Shown here: one piece after another, positions 11,858-22,792 of the stretch
Layout: the number at the start of each line of letters is the position of its first letter
Position numbering within the stretch: position 1 is the stretch's first letter
DNA from: Gonatopus flavifemur
Taxonomy: Eukaryota > Arthropoda > Insecta > Hymenoptera > Dryinidae
DNA length: 64,000 bases
Direction of reading: 5' to 3'
Assembly (NCBI GenBank): GCA_018340375.1
Contig: JAFFJZ010000003.1
Location: forward strand, 20,522,001 to 20,586,000
Notes under the pieces: generated by a model
What the model was told of the DNA's origin: nothing
What the model saw: only the letters and a program-made list of their open reading frames with translations
The model's database searches: none
Position numbers and translations under genes: made by a program

Positions 11858-12000
11858 CCCTGTTTAAAGAATCTTATTGAATCCTATGTAGAAAACCAAT
11901 TCAAAACCAATCAAAATTGATTTTTAATTGGTTTGAATCAGTTTTTTTTGCTTCGAATTCAATGAGAATCGATCGGTTCATTGAGATTCTTTAAGCAGGG
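11858..12000. mobile_element. 143-bp CCCTGNTTAAA-family foldback
   Basis: The left end CCCTGTTTAAAGAATCTTAT matches the reverse complement of the right end, CCCTGCTTAAAGAATCTCAA. The centre is also palindromic (AACCAATTC ... AATTGGTTTGAATC). The ends resemble those at 10319, 60656 and the right ends of 47060-47205 and 59509-59660. Confidence 0.85.
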
Positions 12001-12475
12001 AACCTACCAATGCAAGAACCTACCAGTGTTTATCGTTTTCATGAGGGATTATAAATAGGTTTTGAATTCATAAATGTTACTTGTAAACAATCTCCGACTT
12101 TCCTCAGTTAATCTACTTTAATGACTGTGTCGATGCATCCCATGAATTCCATGTATCCTCTCGTTTTATTATTATCATACACTTCACTGAATTGCTAACT
12201 CTACAATTCAAAAGCCAATTGGCTAACTGACCAGTATGGCTGCGTTACTTGGGTTCAACATATAAGTAAACATACCAGTTATATTTGGTTTCTGCCACAT
12301 TTTTTTCAATTTCAGAAATGAAGATTAGTCAAATGTGTACTATAAAGTATATTCTTTACAATAAAAGAAATATAGATCTGTGAAGGAAAAAGCATTCAAT
12401 ATTCCATATCATTTTCCACAACTCCTTGAGAAAATACTACATAATGGACAAAAGTTTTAATGTAGCGTGCTTACA

Positions 12476-12648
12476 TAGAGTAAATCAGGATAAAATGCCG
12501 CACTTTTCTCATTCAACCTCATTTACTCAAGGAAGATTCAAACATTGTAATGAAATCTTGATATTTTTCTTCAGTGAACGAGGTTTGATGTATCAATTCA
12601 TGCCGTGGAAGAGCAAGAAAGTGCGTCATCTCACCCCACTTGACTCTA
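12476..12648. mobile_element. AGATGACGCACTTT-ended foldback, copy 2
   Basis: The left end is TAGAGTAAATCAGGATAAAA then TGCCGCACTTTTC. The right end, reverse-complemented, is TAGAGTCAAGTGGGGTGAGA then TGACGCACTTTC. The termini match the right end of 9838-10010. A 121-codon frame across it (12426-12791) has no recognisable motif and largely translates the repeat. Confidence 0.75.
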
Positions 12649-14319
12649 CACAAAATTACATAGAGAAAACTCAGCGGAAATCCCGCCCCTACAGCAGTGA
12701 GTTTCATCACCTCGACAAAGTAAATTCTGCTAATCTCGATCAAAGCAAGAATCAGAAGCAAAAGCCTTATCCTCTCTATTTGTTTTTTTAAACTTAACCA
12801 CACGTACATCACAAATTCGTTACGTAGAAAATCTTGATATATCTATCGCGTTTAGATCTCGCATTTGAGTACGTGTAAACGAATGCAGAGCCGTGACGAG
12901 GACGCCTCTCTTCCTTCTTCCAACATTGGATTCCACCCTTCACGATGCTGGGAAATACATGTTCGCGGGGGTGTACATATGTACTACCTGGTACATAACC
13001 TTTAATACATGTGCATGAAAGTGCAGGGTAGGTGGGCGATGGGAGGTTGGATGTTGGGTGGTTAGATTCTAAAGGGGGTGGTAGGCTTTGGCCTGGCAAG
13101 CAAGCAAGCAGGCAGGCAGGCAGGAAGGCTCGGCTGGTGGTCGTACAGTTGCAAGCTTCGCTCGATAGCAAAGTGCGGTTCTCCTCGACACAAGCCCACT
13201 TCGCATATACTTGCAACGCGGTAGGATTAAAGGAGAACGTACCAAGAGTGTAGAAGCTCAAAGTAATACATACGGATCCCGAGAAACTACCGCAAAAAAT
13301 GAACAAAAGAAAGTGGAGAAGAAGGAGAAGCAGTAGGTGTGAAAATAGATATCTCATAATACATCCTATTTCTCAAAAATATATATGGTTAACTATTGAA
13401 TTCGAGTCAGATGAACAATGGTAACGAAAACACAACGAAAACATTCTTTTAGCGTATCGTATTGTGATACAACATTAATCGATAATCCATTCTCGACGTG
13501 AAATGGATGAATTATATAAGCCTCCATATTACATTAAAATTGCATTTTATAGTAGACATTGAATCTCAGAATTCCAAGTGACATCGGTTGTGCATCGAAT
13601 GAACATGGAAGTACTGATTTCATATTGTTATCGCGTATCGAACGAGAACGAATTGTAAATGGAACAACCAGAATTGTTGTGTCGATACAGCGATACGGTG
13701 ATTACGTTTCAGCGAGTGTGTAACTTATCAATAGAATTCGGAAGTCCCCTGGTCATGTCGTGATTCAATTTATCCGTGTGACCGAGTGATTTTCGTTTTT
13801 TATGAACCTGAAATCTTTGGAAACGTAATATCGTGGCTTATTTCCTGGGACAAAAGTATATTGATGAGTCGACGTTGACATTTAAAACAAAATCAATCCA
13901 AGGAATAATTATCTTACCGTTTCATTAAATTTATATGCATAATTGAATAGCGGGAATGACATTTGAATAGAAAAAATGCATGAAAATCGAAAGATAGCTC
14001 AGTGACAATATCGTATGATTAATCAAATGAGAGGAAGGAATATTACGTAAGAATTATTAATTATCGGTAATCATGTATTCCGTTGATTTTTTCATTTCAC
14101 TTTCCAATTAGAAATTACAATAAACTTTGCCCAATCACATTTCTAACAGGAATTAAAACCTTGTTACTCAAACTTCGAAAAATATTCAAATTCCTCCTTC
14201 AAGATCCTTTTATCCTCCAGGATTATACTCGTCCTCGTACTCCTCATTGAGAAGATCGCTGTCCAATTTCCTGTGCAACAACAAAACGTTTAACTGTGCT
14301 CCTTTTGTTCTATTTTTAG
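12649..14319. other. Upstream flank of the HR3 exon, with a GC-rich island
   Basis: About 12880-13260 is clearly richer in G+C and contains a GCAAGCAAGCAGGCAGGCAGG tract (13095-13130). A 182-codon minus-strand frame (12809-13357) exists but is a leucine run followed by low-complexity Ser/Pro/Cys; I do not believe it is a protein. The island ends near a GT (AACGCGGTAGGA, about 13217-13228) and could be an upstream untranslated first exon or promoter of HR3. 13260-14319 shows no feature until the pyrimidine tract before 14320. Confidence 0.45.
13095..13130. repeat. (GCAA)n/(GCAG)n tetranucleotide repeat
   Basis: GCAAGCAAGCAAGCA changes to GGCAGGCAGGCAGG. A reverse-complement tract of the same type occurs at about 53388-53420. 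Confidence 0.9.
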
Positions 14320-14862
14320 GCGCCATGTCGGGCCACGACCGCATGGTGCAGCGATCGAAGAAGCTCCACCGACAAACTCGTATGAACAAGAAGGAATCGA
14401 TTTATCTTTTATCTTGTGTTTTTTGGTGATTTCCAAGGTAACTGCAACTGAGGAGGAAGAGAAAAAAAAGTGGTGATAGTAGTGGTTTCAGCGTGTGCAC
14501 GCGAAGAGAATTTAAACTCAATACCAACGTATCAAAATTGATTCTTCTTCGACGAATTTCATCCAGGATCGTCGTGGTGGTTATCGTCGTCGTCGTCGTC
14601 ATTGACGCATCCTCGCGACGGATGATACTGTACCGTCATCTCGAGGTTGGTGACGACGGTGGCGGTGGGGACGAAGGTGAAAGAGATAAATTACTGCTAT
14701 CATCGTGTTTAGTGGTGCAAGTGGTGCTTATTAGTAATAATAATAATAACAACACAAACAACAATCAAAGTCATAACAATACCGACGTGACCTCGCAGAG
14801 GTCGTCGTCCACGTTTAGACCAAGAAAAGGGGACAAAGTTGACCGTCAAAACGGCGTTCAAC
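14320..14862 (+). other. Hr3: Probable 5' untranslated part of the HR3 first coding exon
   Basis: A strong acceptor (pyrimidine tract CCTTTTGTTCTATTTTTAG ending at 14319) precedes a GC-richer, transcript-like stretch running directly into the HR3 start at 14863. An in-frame stop at 14788-14790 and no in-frame ATG after it support 14863 as the start. The leader holds GTC and AAT/AAC triplet runs, typical of long insect 5' leaders. It carries upstream open frames, notably 14325-14429 (34 codons, starting MSGHDRMVQRSKK, good initiation context) and a long one from 14493 that overlaps the HR3 start out of frame. A possible alternative donor (AAGGTAACTG) lies at about 14436. Whether the acceptor is used, or transcription starts within this stretch, cannot be told from sequence. 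Confidence 0.45.
14325..14429 (+). other. Upstream open reading frame, 34 codons
   Basis: It starts six bases after the predicted acceptor, with G at -3, and encodes MSGHDRMVQRSKKLHRQTRM followed by NKKES and a hydrophobic tail, then TGA. The first 25 residues are basic and use more GC-rich codons than the surroundings, so part of this could be real coding sequence of an alternative isoform spliced before the stop. I see no convincing in-frame donor (only a weak one at GTATGA, about 14379). I do not recognise the peptide. It is best read as a uORF in the HR3 leader. Confidence 0.35.
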
Positions 14863-14986
14863 ATGTTCGAGATGTGGAGCGCGGTGAGTTCCAAGCTGGA
14901 ACACTCCGCGACCTCCTCAGGTTCACCTTTACCATTGACCTCGCACGCGCCACAGACGCCGCATACTTCGTCCGGGAGTATCAAAG
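14863..14986 (+). CDS. Hr3: Nuclear receptor HR3 (ROR family), first coding exon, partial
   Basis: This exon encodes the N-terminal A/B region of the ecdysone-induced nuclear receptor HR3 (Drosophila Hr3/Hr46; vertebrate ROR relative), a DNA-binding transcription factor acting in the ecdysone cascade around moulting and metamorphosis. The 41 codons begin MFEMWSAVSSKLEHSA, continue through a Ser/Thr/Pro/His-rich linker and end TSSGSIK. From memory, Drosophila HR3 has MFDMWSSVTSKLEAHA and ends the same segment SSGSIK, followed by Ala and the first zinc finger. The donor AAAG|GTAAAC (intron from 14987) leaves one base, G, in phase 1, exactly what an Ala codon next would need. The start is set by an in-frame TGA 73 bases upstream with no ATG between; a second ATG lies at 14872. 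An internal GTGAGT at 14883 is a possible alternative donor. I could not find the zinc-finger or ligand-binding exons in the window. Confidence 0.85.
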
Positions 14987-15289
14987 GTAAACTTCATTTC
15001 TCGATATCGTGCATTCATGTATCACAAAATCGACAAAAGCGTTTGAATTCGCTTCTGCAGAAACGTTATGTCTTGTACACAGTTTTTTTTATATGATAAT
15101 TACATTCACCGTAAGATATCTCACATTCTTATTTTTCTCACATTAAACAATTGTAACAATTATATTGAAAATAACGAAGAGAAGATAGAAAAAGAGCCAA
15201 GAACGAGCCAAGTATACGGCGACGATGGTCATGTTGTAACAGAGATTTTTTTTCTTGACAAACTTCTTCGTCTTTCGTACATAGTCGTC

Positions 15290-15640
15290 GTTGACCTCGC
15301 ACGTCTGCGACGTTGAAGACGTGGCGTAGACGTTGTGTGGCTTAGAGAGTCATGGCTCCCTTTACCTCTTACAGAAGCATAAAAGCTTACGACAAATCAA
15401 GGGAAAAAGAAGTACAAGAACTAGAGAGGAGTAACCGTTTGTCCGTTATAAAAGACCGCGTGACGAGAAAGACCAAAGGGACTTCTTATTCCCACGATCG
15501 TAGCTCGCGATGCGATGCGTCGTTATAACTCGCACGTACGCTTTGCTTGTTACCAAAGTCACCGTTACTACGGGTATCCGTGTAAACGGACGACCCGTTA
15601 TCCACGTGGCGCGAGCGCGCGATTCACAGGTACTCAAAAG
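15290..15640 (+). other. GC-richer patch inside the intron, possible regulatory or alternative exon
   Basis: The stretch is rich in CG dinucleotides (GACGTCTGCGACG ..., GTGGCGCGAGCGCGCG) unlike its surroundings, and finishes with CACAG|GTACTC at about 15630, a donor-like sequence. Only short frames cross it (67 codons on the minus strand). It could be an alternative promoter or first exon, or a conserved enhancer. Function not known. Confidence 0.3.
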
Positions 15641-16037
15641 GATGTCCATATTAGATGAGAGTGCGGTACGCTGATGAGGGAAGGAAGAAACAAAAAGATT
15701 GCTCTTGGAATTGGCACAATAGGGTATTGTGCGTACGTGTATGTGTGTACTTCTGATTCGATTTCTGTCGTTAAGTAGTATTTATCTGCTACTTTTATCT
15801 CTCTTAACAGAGTTCTAAGTGGCGAATTAATCTTTGTGGATGAACTCAATGAATTCCTTAGTTCTTCGATAATGATAAAACGATTGTAAATTTATCCTCG
15901 ACAAGAAAAAAAGTAAATACTGGAATTGAATAGCCATTCTGGTGCCTGAGCTTTGATAACTGATTCGGAGTAGTTTTAAAACTCCGGATATTCTATTTTT
16001 GCAACTTTTTCAACCTCAAATTTCATCCGACATAATA

Positions 16038-17238
16038 TTAGGTGTACAACTTTGCTTCCGCCGTTTACAATACATGGATGCGTCGGTAGGTGGCAGTCGA
16101 AATAAATTAGGTAACGAATGTCACACGGTAAAGTTGGACATGTGGCAACATAACAACATCGTCATATTAGTGAATTTTTGATTACATCATAAATTTTTAC
16201 TCGATCGAAGATGTCAGTTTGTGAGCCGAATTCTCGTCATTTATTACGGGAAGTTCTGAATTTTTGCTTTCATTTGAAGAAAACTGCGGTTGAGGCTCAT
16301 CGAATGCTCTCAAGTACTCACGGTGGGGCTGAATTGAGTGAAAGAACGTGTCGTGAATGGTTTCAATATTTCAAGAAGGGTGATACATGGCTGACAACGA
16401 GAGAGAAAATTTTCTGAAGATTCCGAATTGGAGGCATTACTCGATGAAAACGAGATGCAAAAGCAAGAAGAATTGGCAGAATCATTGGGAGTAATTCAAC
16501 AAACCATTCCGAAACGCCTCAGAGCCATGGGAATGATTCAGAAACAGGGGAATTGGGTTCCGTACGAATTGAAGCCAAGAGATGTTGAACGACGTTTCTT
16601 TACTTGCGAACAGCTGCTTCAAAGACAGAATCGAAAGGGGTTCTTGCACCGCATTGTGTGATAATCTTAAGCGCAGAAAATCTTGGGGAATGCCCGTACA
16701 TGTCCCCACGGCAACGGCTAAACCAAATATTCATGGTGCCAAGGTTATGCTCTGCATTTGGTGGGATCAGCTCGGTGTCGTGTATTATGAGCTATTGAAA
16801 CCGAGTGGAACCATTACAGGGGATCGATATCGAACGCAGTTGATGCGTTCGAACCGAGCTTTGAAGGAGAAACGGCCACGGTACCAAGAAAGACACGATA
16901 AAGTTATCCTCCAACGTGATAATGCTCGGCCACATGTCTCAAAACTGATCAAGACATATTCGGAAAGATTAAAATGGGAAGTCTGAACTCTCAAAACATT
17001 GCTCCTTCCGACTACCATTTATTCCGATCGATGGCACACACGGCCTGAGTGATCAGCATTTTCATTCTTATGAAGAAGTTGAAAAATGGATCGATTCGTG
17101 GATCGTCTCAAAAGTTGCATCGTTTTTCCGAGAACACATGGGAAAAAGTAGTGGCTAGCTAGTAGTGGCCAGTACTTTGAATCATAAGTATATATTTACT
17201 TTTTGGGAATAAAATCTCAAATGATCTCGGGCACCAAA
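16038..17238 (+). mobile_element. Mariner (mellifera-type) transposon, inactive copy
   Basis: The 5' end starts TTAGGTGTACAACTTTGCTT directly after a TA (16036-16037), as expected for a mariner inverted terminal repeat with TA target. About 170 bases later the transposase begins. The 3' terminus is badly decayed: the best guess is GGGCACCAAA near 17229-17238, with no intact matching repeat or TA. Total length is about 1.2 kb, slightly short of the usual ~1.3 kb. The transposase inside is broken, so the copy cannot move by itself. Confidence 0.85.
16211..17155 (+). pseudogene. Mariner transposase pseudogene (DD34D type)
   Basis: The transposase of this class cuts and pastes its own element at TA sites. 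Identity is clear from blocks in different frames: an N-terminal helix-turn-helix part (16211-16400; KKTAVEAHRML ... SERTCREWF), then EALLDENE ... QEELAESLGV ... KRLRAMG ... WVPYELKPRDVERRFF ... QRQNRKGFLHRIV (16428-16658), then DNLKRRKSWG ... KVMLCIWWDQ ... YYELLKP ... RDNARPHV (16660-16986), then APSDYHLFRSM (17001-17033) and LSDQHFHSYEEV further on. Breaks: a frameshift with small loss near 16395-16420; a deletion at about 16659 removing the TGDEKW block, so the first catalytic Asp is missing; a stop with frame change after 16983; and another stop at 17046. The second Asp (16918) and third Asp (17010) remain. Confidence 0.92.
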
Positions 17239-19396
17239 TGATTCCCATTCATGAAAGAATTTTTGTAGATTCGACACCACCTGTTATAAAGTTGACATAA
17301 CAATCCTTGTAAGCGCGTAGATGGCAAGTGTCAATATCTCGCAATGCAAATATTTTATCCAACATGAGTTTTCACATCCATGATGCAAAACCATGATTTC
17401 TAACAGTATGAAAGAATATTGAGTATAAATAGATTCTATGGAAACTCAATTCTTCAGGGGATAGAGATATTCTATTTTACCCCATCATAAAATCTTCTTG
17501 AAATATAAAAAACTGAAAAGATCATTCACTGGCATTCGCATTGCAATAGTGATCGAATAGCAATATCTTTCAAAATGTTGATCGTTGTGTAAAAAGAAAA
17601 AGAAATCACGGCAATCCTTTTGAAATGATTGTTCCAAGCGAGTAAATCAACGGCTTTCCCATATTCCGCGTGAATTAGACATTAGAATGATTAGAAAGAC
17701 GATTGAATATTCTTTGCATGTTGTACTTGATGTGTTTATCGGTATACTCGTATAACTACGTGTTTGTGTACATATTTTTTCTTCTCGGAGTTTTCTCGAA
17801 TGAAGGACGGAGGACGATCGTTTGCGGACGTTTATACAGAGCGTTTCTTCTTACAGCACATTTTGCGCAACCGACCTTACGTAGGTACTTTCGCTTTGCA
17901 TAATTTACTCGGTAAAAGACACAATGCTGCGCTCGTGTACAGCACTTTGCTCGTACACAAGATGCGTTTATTTGTATTCTAGTCTTTTTTTCTTTTTCTT
18001 CTCTTTTTTCTTCTTCATCTTCTTTGCATTGTAACGACTTCTGTATATTATTTCACCAGTATGTAGATACTGGCGAAGTCGATGGGTTTTATGGCTCAAC
18101 GTGTCAAATGTATCAAAGTTCAGGTGTCAGAGATGGTGTATCAATTGATATTCTCTTGTGCGATCGTAACGAATTGGCTCCGTCATTGAGCCATTCTTTC
18201 TTCACTTGCGAAATAAAATTAATAATCCGCGTGCGTAACGCGAATGGCAATAAAACTTGAAATTTCAATGTTCTCTTTTATTTGAAGTTTAATTTGAAAA
18301 TAAGATTCCGTTTTTTCGTAACACGGTTAAATCGAGTGTTCATAATTTTTCATTGATCATACATTCGTTTTATATTCATACATATATGTACATATATGTG
18401 TATAATGTTTTCCCTTTTTTTACTTTCGTAATGCTTTATAACGGGACACAGACTTGTGTCTCCAAACACTTCTGGCAGTTTGCCATTCGTTAAATGACGT
18501 AATAAATAAGCATACAAAATTCATGAGACCAATCAAAGGTTCACTATCTGCACTTTCCCTCTATCCCTCTCTCTTCTTCTTCTTCTTCTTGTTCTTTCGA
18601 TTACAGAAGAATGTTTCATTTTTTATTTATATGCAATGTAAACACGTATAAGTGGGGCTGAATTTTCCATACCCGATGATGGTATGCGCTACAAGGATGT
18701 CAAAAATGTCTACTGCTGCATGAGGTGCAGGATTGGACATGCATATGCTGTTATTTTTCTGTTTTAATATACTTTTTTTCGCAAGTGAAAGTAAGACCAT
18801 ACAAGATCGGCTGCTTCGTATGGCGAACGGTCGTTGAGTTCGATACATCGTATGTTTTCGAGAACCGGTTCGAAGGTTCCCATTACGAAATATTATCGTT
18901 TTGGCCATGTCGTAGCGGTCGTCGAGTTCTGACTAAAATCATATACATACTATTCATAATACGTTGCGAGAGACTGCAGTGTCATTACTATGAATACAAC
19001 TGCACCTTCTCATAAGTCATTTCGCCCGCAGCCATTTTTTAATATGCCTTCTTCGACGAACCAAACGAGTTTTCGGGTATTAAAATACATCAATCAAGTT
19101 TTTAGATTTATTCGAAGGCTCATATTTCTCGTTCTCTCTTTCTCATGAATTTCAATGCAGTTGAATTCTTTGATTCATTATTTTCAAGTACACAACATTT
19201 AGAACGAAGTCTTCTATTCAAGCTGATTAACGATGATTCATTTGGAAATAAATGTACATTAGAGTTCGAAAAACTTGATATCCACTTTATATACTTTTAT
19301 TGTCCTTGAAAAAAAATCGTGCTTTTTGAAATTTCTATATTCTCGTACAATTCTCCAGGCAGGATACTGTGTTCGGGTTGTGTATACTTTTCTCAT

Positions 19397-19427
19397 GCGC
19401 GCGCGTGTGTGTGTGTGTGTGTGTGTT
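19397..19427. repeat. (GC)n/(GT)n microsatellite
   Basis: A short GCGCGCG tract runs into about eleven GT dinucleotides. Confidence 0.95.
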
Positions 19428-20000
19428 GACTATCGGAGAACACGAAGCTTACGTCAGAATTTTGGCTTTTAACTTTTCGTCAGAAATCCGAGGGAAAGAG
19501 AGATAGGGAAAAGCAAGCCTCATTCCATTTTTTTCCTTTGTGAGAGGGTGTAGGGGATGGTGGAGGAACCCTTCTTCTTTGTTGGGTGTAATAGAGGAAA
19601 GGAAGAAAAAAGAGAAAGCATGAACAAAAAGAATGGCGTGGGAGAAACGGAAAGAGAGAACTTGGTAATGGCAAAGGAAATGGGTGGTAGAGGGATGAAG
19701 TCTCAATGTGACGTGAGAGGATGGCTGCTGCTGTTGCTGTCGTTGCTACAGCTGCAGCTGTATGAGATGGTTGAGAGGAGGAACGGAAGCGTGGGTTTTC
19801 AGATCGATACTCAAGCCGGTGCAACCGAAGCCCGTTTCGTGTCGTAGACATAGCCGTCGTCCTCGTCGACGACAAAACGTCAATACACTTGCACGTGCAA
19901 TCTTTCAACAAATCGTACAAGAAAATATAGAAAACAATAAATACAACCACCTTAATGTATCGTAAAATACTGTTTCGATGGATCTCTGGTGGTAGACCCC

Positions 20001-20028
20001 CATCATCATCATCATCATCATCATCATC
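20001..20028. repeat. (CAT)n microsatellite
   Basis: About nine CAT triplets in a row. Confidence 0.95.
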
Positions 20029-22792
20029 GTCCCCGCCGACAACAGCTATACACGTGGAAATCTATCGATGTTTCGTCGAATTCAAATTGTTTTCGAAATT
20101 ATGAATGATGTAGCCGAATTTTCTTTCCGATCACGTAAAGCGAAAGTACGAAAAGAGAATCTTCGATAGAATTCATCATGAGATAAATGTGATGTCGAAT
20201 GATATCATTCTTCGAATTTGAATTGATTTATTGGCATTCTTTCGTTTTCTTGCTAGATAAATTTAAATCGCCTGTCATCGTGGATCGAGAAACTCTTACT
20301 CTTCATTCCCTCATTAGCGAATGCTGGCTTAAAAATGAGATGGTATCTTTTGTACTCTGGTGTTCCATCATGGAGTGGAAAGTGTGACAAAGTCGCCAGT
20401 TGAAGAGCTTTGCCAAACAGCGGAAGAAGAAAGTATTTGACTATACACGAGTGTAAAGATACTGACGGAATTTATTTCTTTCTCCGAATTTTCCACAATC
20501 CGAATTAATTTTAATCGATAAGAAATTTCCTCCAAATTCTTGACGTATGTTTGAAGAAGAAAATTCTCATGTACTATGAATTCTCATACCGATAAGTTCA
20601 CAAGTTAATGTTTACTTTACGTGCAAATTTACAGTACTAAAAGAATACTCAACGACAATTACAAATTTTATTCATTCGCTGTAACTTAGAAAACTTTACA
20701 AACTTTGTAATCGCTGTAATCGTGAATACAATTTCCACTTCATCTGCATATGCGAAATGTTTGAGAAATGTTTATCGAAAAATTGACAGTCACATCATAC
20801 TCTTGTATTTTGGTAGAATTACATTTTCACAGAATTATAAAATTCAGCATAAATATAATACGTATTTGAAAAAGTACAGAGTATTGTTAATGTTTTTTCT
20901 GAGAGCATCCTACAACGTTGGCAGGAATCTCGGTGAAACTGTACACAAATACACGAAGACACACACGTGTACACACACGTGTGTGAGTAGAAACGGCACA
21001 CAAGATGGCATAGAACGTTTGTGTGAATATAGGTATGTACATTACATACGCGTGCGCGACCCGCTGACAGGGTGAGCGTAAAACTGCTATCCTTAAAGCG
21101 GGATATCTCGATACTGTTCTACGTTGAATGTATTCCACCACAAGTTTTGTATGTCCCACATGCATGGTACGTTTCTACTCGCAAGATGAACAGTCCTGTC
21201 TGCCACTCTTCATACATCAGCAGACCAACGCAAAATATGAAAACTGATGTTTCCTTGTTTGTCTTTCTTTTATACTCGATATACATATGGATTCGATACT
21301 TTTAGAATTAGAAAAGAGGATTCGGCTCGAAAATATAGGAAAATCAATACCCATCTGTACTTGTAATCTCGAAACTCGGAAATGGTTCTACTATTTCAAT
21401 CATCTACTCACGTTTTTCATCGTTGCTTCGATGTTTCACCAATCATTTTCATGAACAGAAAGTCTCATTGTTTATTCGAAAACCTACTGATCTGGCGAAA
21501 CAATTCACATTGAATGCTTTTATTATGGAAATTCTCAATGGAATTCTCCTTTTGGTGACGCAATACGTGAAATCTCGATCATGTTGAGATTTTGAACATG
21601 AAAAAGAATATTCCTAATATCAAAATTTGAATATATTCGTACAATAGAATGAAGTGATGTAGCTCCTGCTACAAGGGTGTACAAGAGGTGGAAGAGGAGA
21701 GAAGTTTTATGATATTAATATTCATTCTAAAATTATTTCATCAATTTCGAATGAATTGTCTACAGTGCGTGTACATATTTATACGATTGTTGTCCATCAG
21801 GATAATTCGCATATAACGATCAGATGTAGGCCACAGAACACGATGATGAGAAGAGACAGAGGAGAAGGAGGGAAGTGAAGAGTGCAGCGACACTCTTGGC
21901 TCGTCAGCATCGCTACCAATTTAGACGCGTATCCATTTAAATATATTTACATATATATATTCACACGTATTGACTGTAGTGTCATTAGACTCATTAGTTG
22001 GGGTTTCATAAATGATCACCAAGCACATAGCGGCTCAATCGAAACGTCGATCAGCGTAATTCTGAAATGTGGTAGATTTCATGCTCTCTCCATCTTCTGA
22101 TGGATGTATATATATATATATTTATATTCATGTATCATCGATATTTGAAACAATAAACAAATCATTCATGAAGAATTTGAATTGACAATTAAAAAACATT
22201 AATAATTTGGAGTGAAAGACTGAATCTTTGATGCTAAAAACCACCTTCATAGATCTCCTAAGAATAATTACTAAATGATTTCTAAAATTTATGAAATTTT
22301 ACTTCAAATTTTCAATTTCCTCAAACAATTTTAAAAACTCAATGTTTTATACGTGAATTCGTAACTGTAATAAGATTTATATCTCACACTCAGCCACTAT
22401 TCGATACATTCAGAAATTACTGTCAATTTAATACAAAGTTTACTACTGTGTGAAATTCATAAGCCAAGTCAAGCACCCTCCAAGTTTCTCCAGAATTACA
22501 TTAAAAATGACTAAAAGGATGAGAATTCAGCAGTTTGGACTTTTTCCAATGCTACAGAACGAGTAAGACTAATTCTGTAAAAAAAATATAACGAATGTTA
22601 TTCAATCTGAAAGATATTATCGTATTTAAGAAATTGCTTTCCCCAAAAAGTAAAAATAAGTCTCATATTCAATGAAATTTCCATCGAATTTGATGAAAAG
22701 AATAAATCAACCAACGATCGATTAAAATTGATCCATTGATTATTGTAATTTTCCGTGATTCATTAAACAGGGATGATATTGTCATGTGATTC

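Larger units (their letters stand above)
17239..22792. other. Intronic DNA, no gene seen
   Basis: It contains a pyrimidine-rich tract (17980-18025), GT and CAT microsatellites (19397-19427, 20001-20028) and a GC-richer patch at about 19550-19880 that produces low-complexity frames on both strands (up to 156 codons, Leu/Ser/Thr runs). A short segment at 18056-18129 is bracketed by CACCAG and CAG|GTGTCA and is open in one frame, but resembles no known protein. ACACGTGT palindromes lie near 20955-20985. Nothing else stands out. Confidence 0.5.

Noticed and set aside
12809..13357. 182-codon minus-strand frame starting with a leucine-rich stretch like a signal peptide
   Set aside because: The leucine run comes from a GAAGAAG-type purine tract and the rest from a GC-rich patch with tetranucleotide repeats. 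No family resemblance.
14493..14990. 165-codon frame overlapping the HR3 exon
   Set aside because: It is out of frame with the recognisable HR3 peptide and is Val/Asn repeats from GTC and AAT/AAC runs. Kept only as a possible uORF.
18056..18129. Candidate internal exon between CACCAG and CAG|GTGTCA, open as YVDTGEVDGFYGSTCQ...
   Set aside because: The pyrimidine tract before the AG is weak, the peptide is not recognised, and it is not the expected HR3 zinc finger.
19480..19950. 156-codon minus frame
   Set aside because: Low-complexity Ser/Leu/Thr/Ala from pyrimidine-rich and CAG-type sequence.
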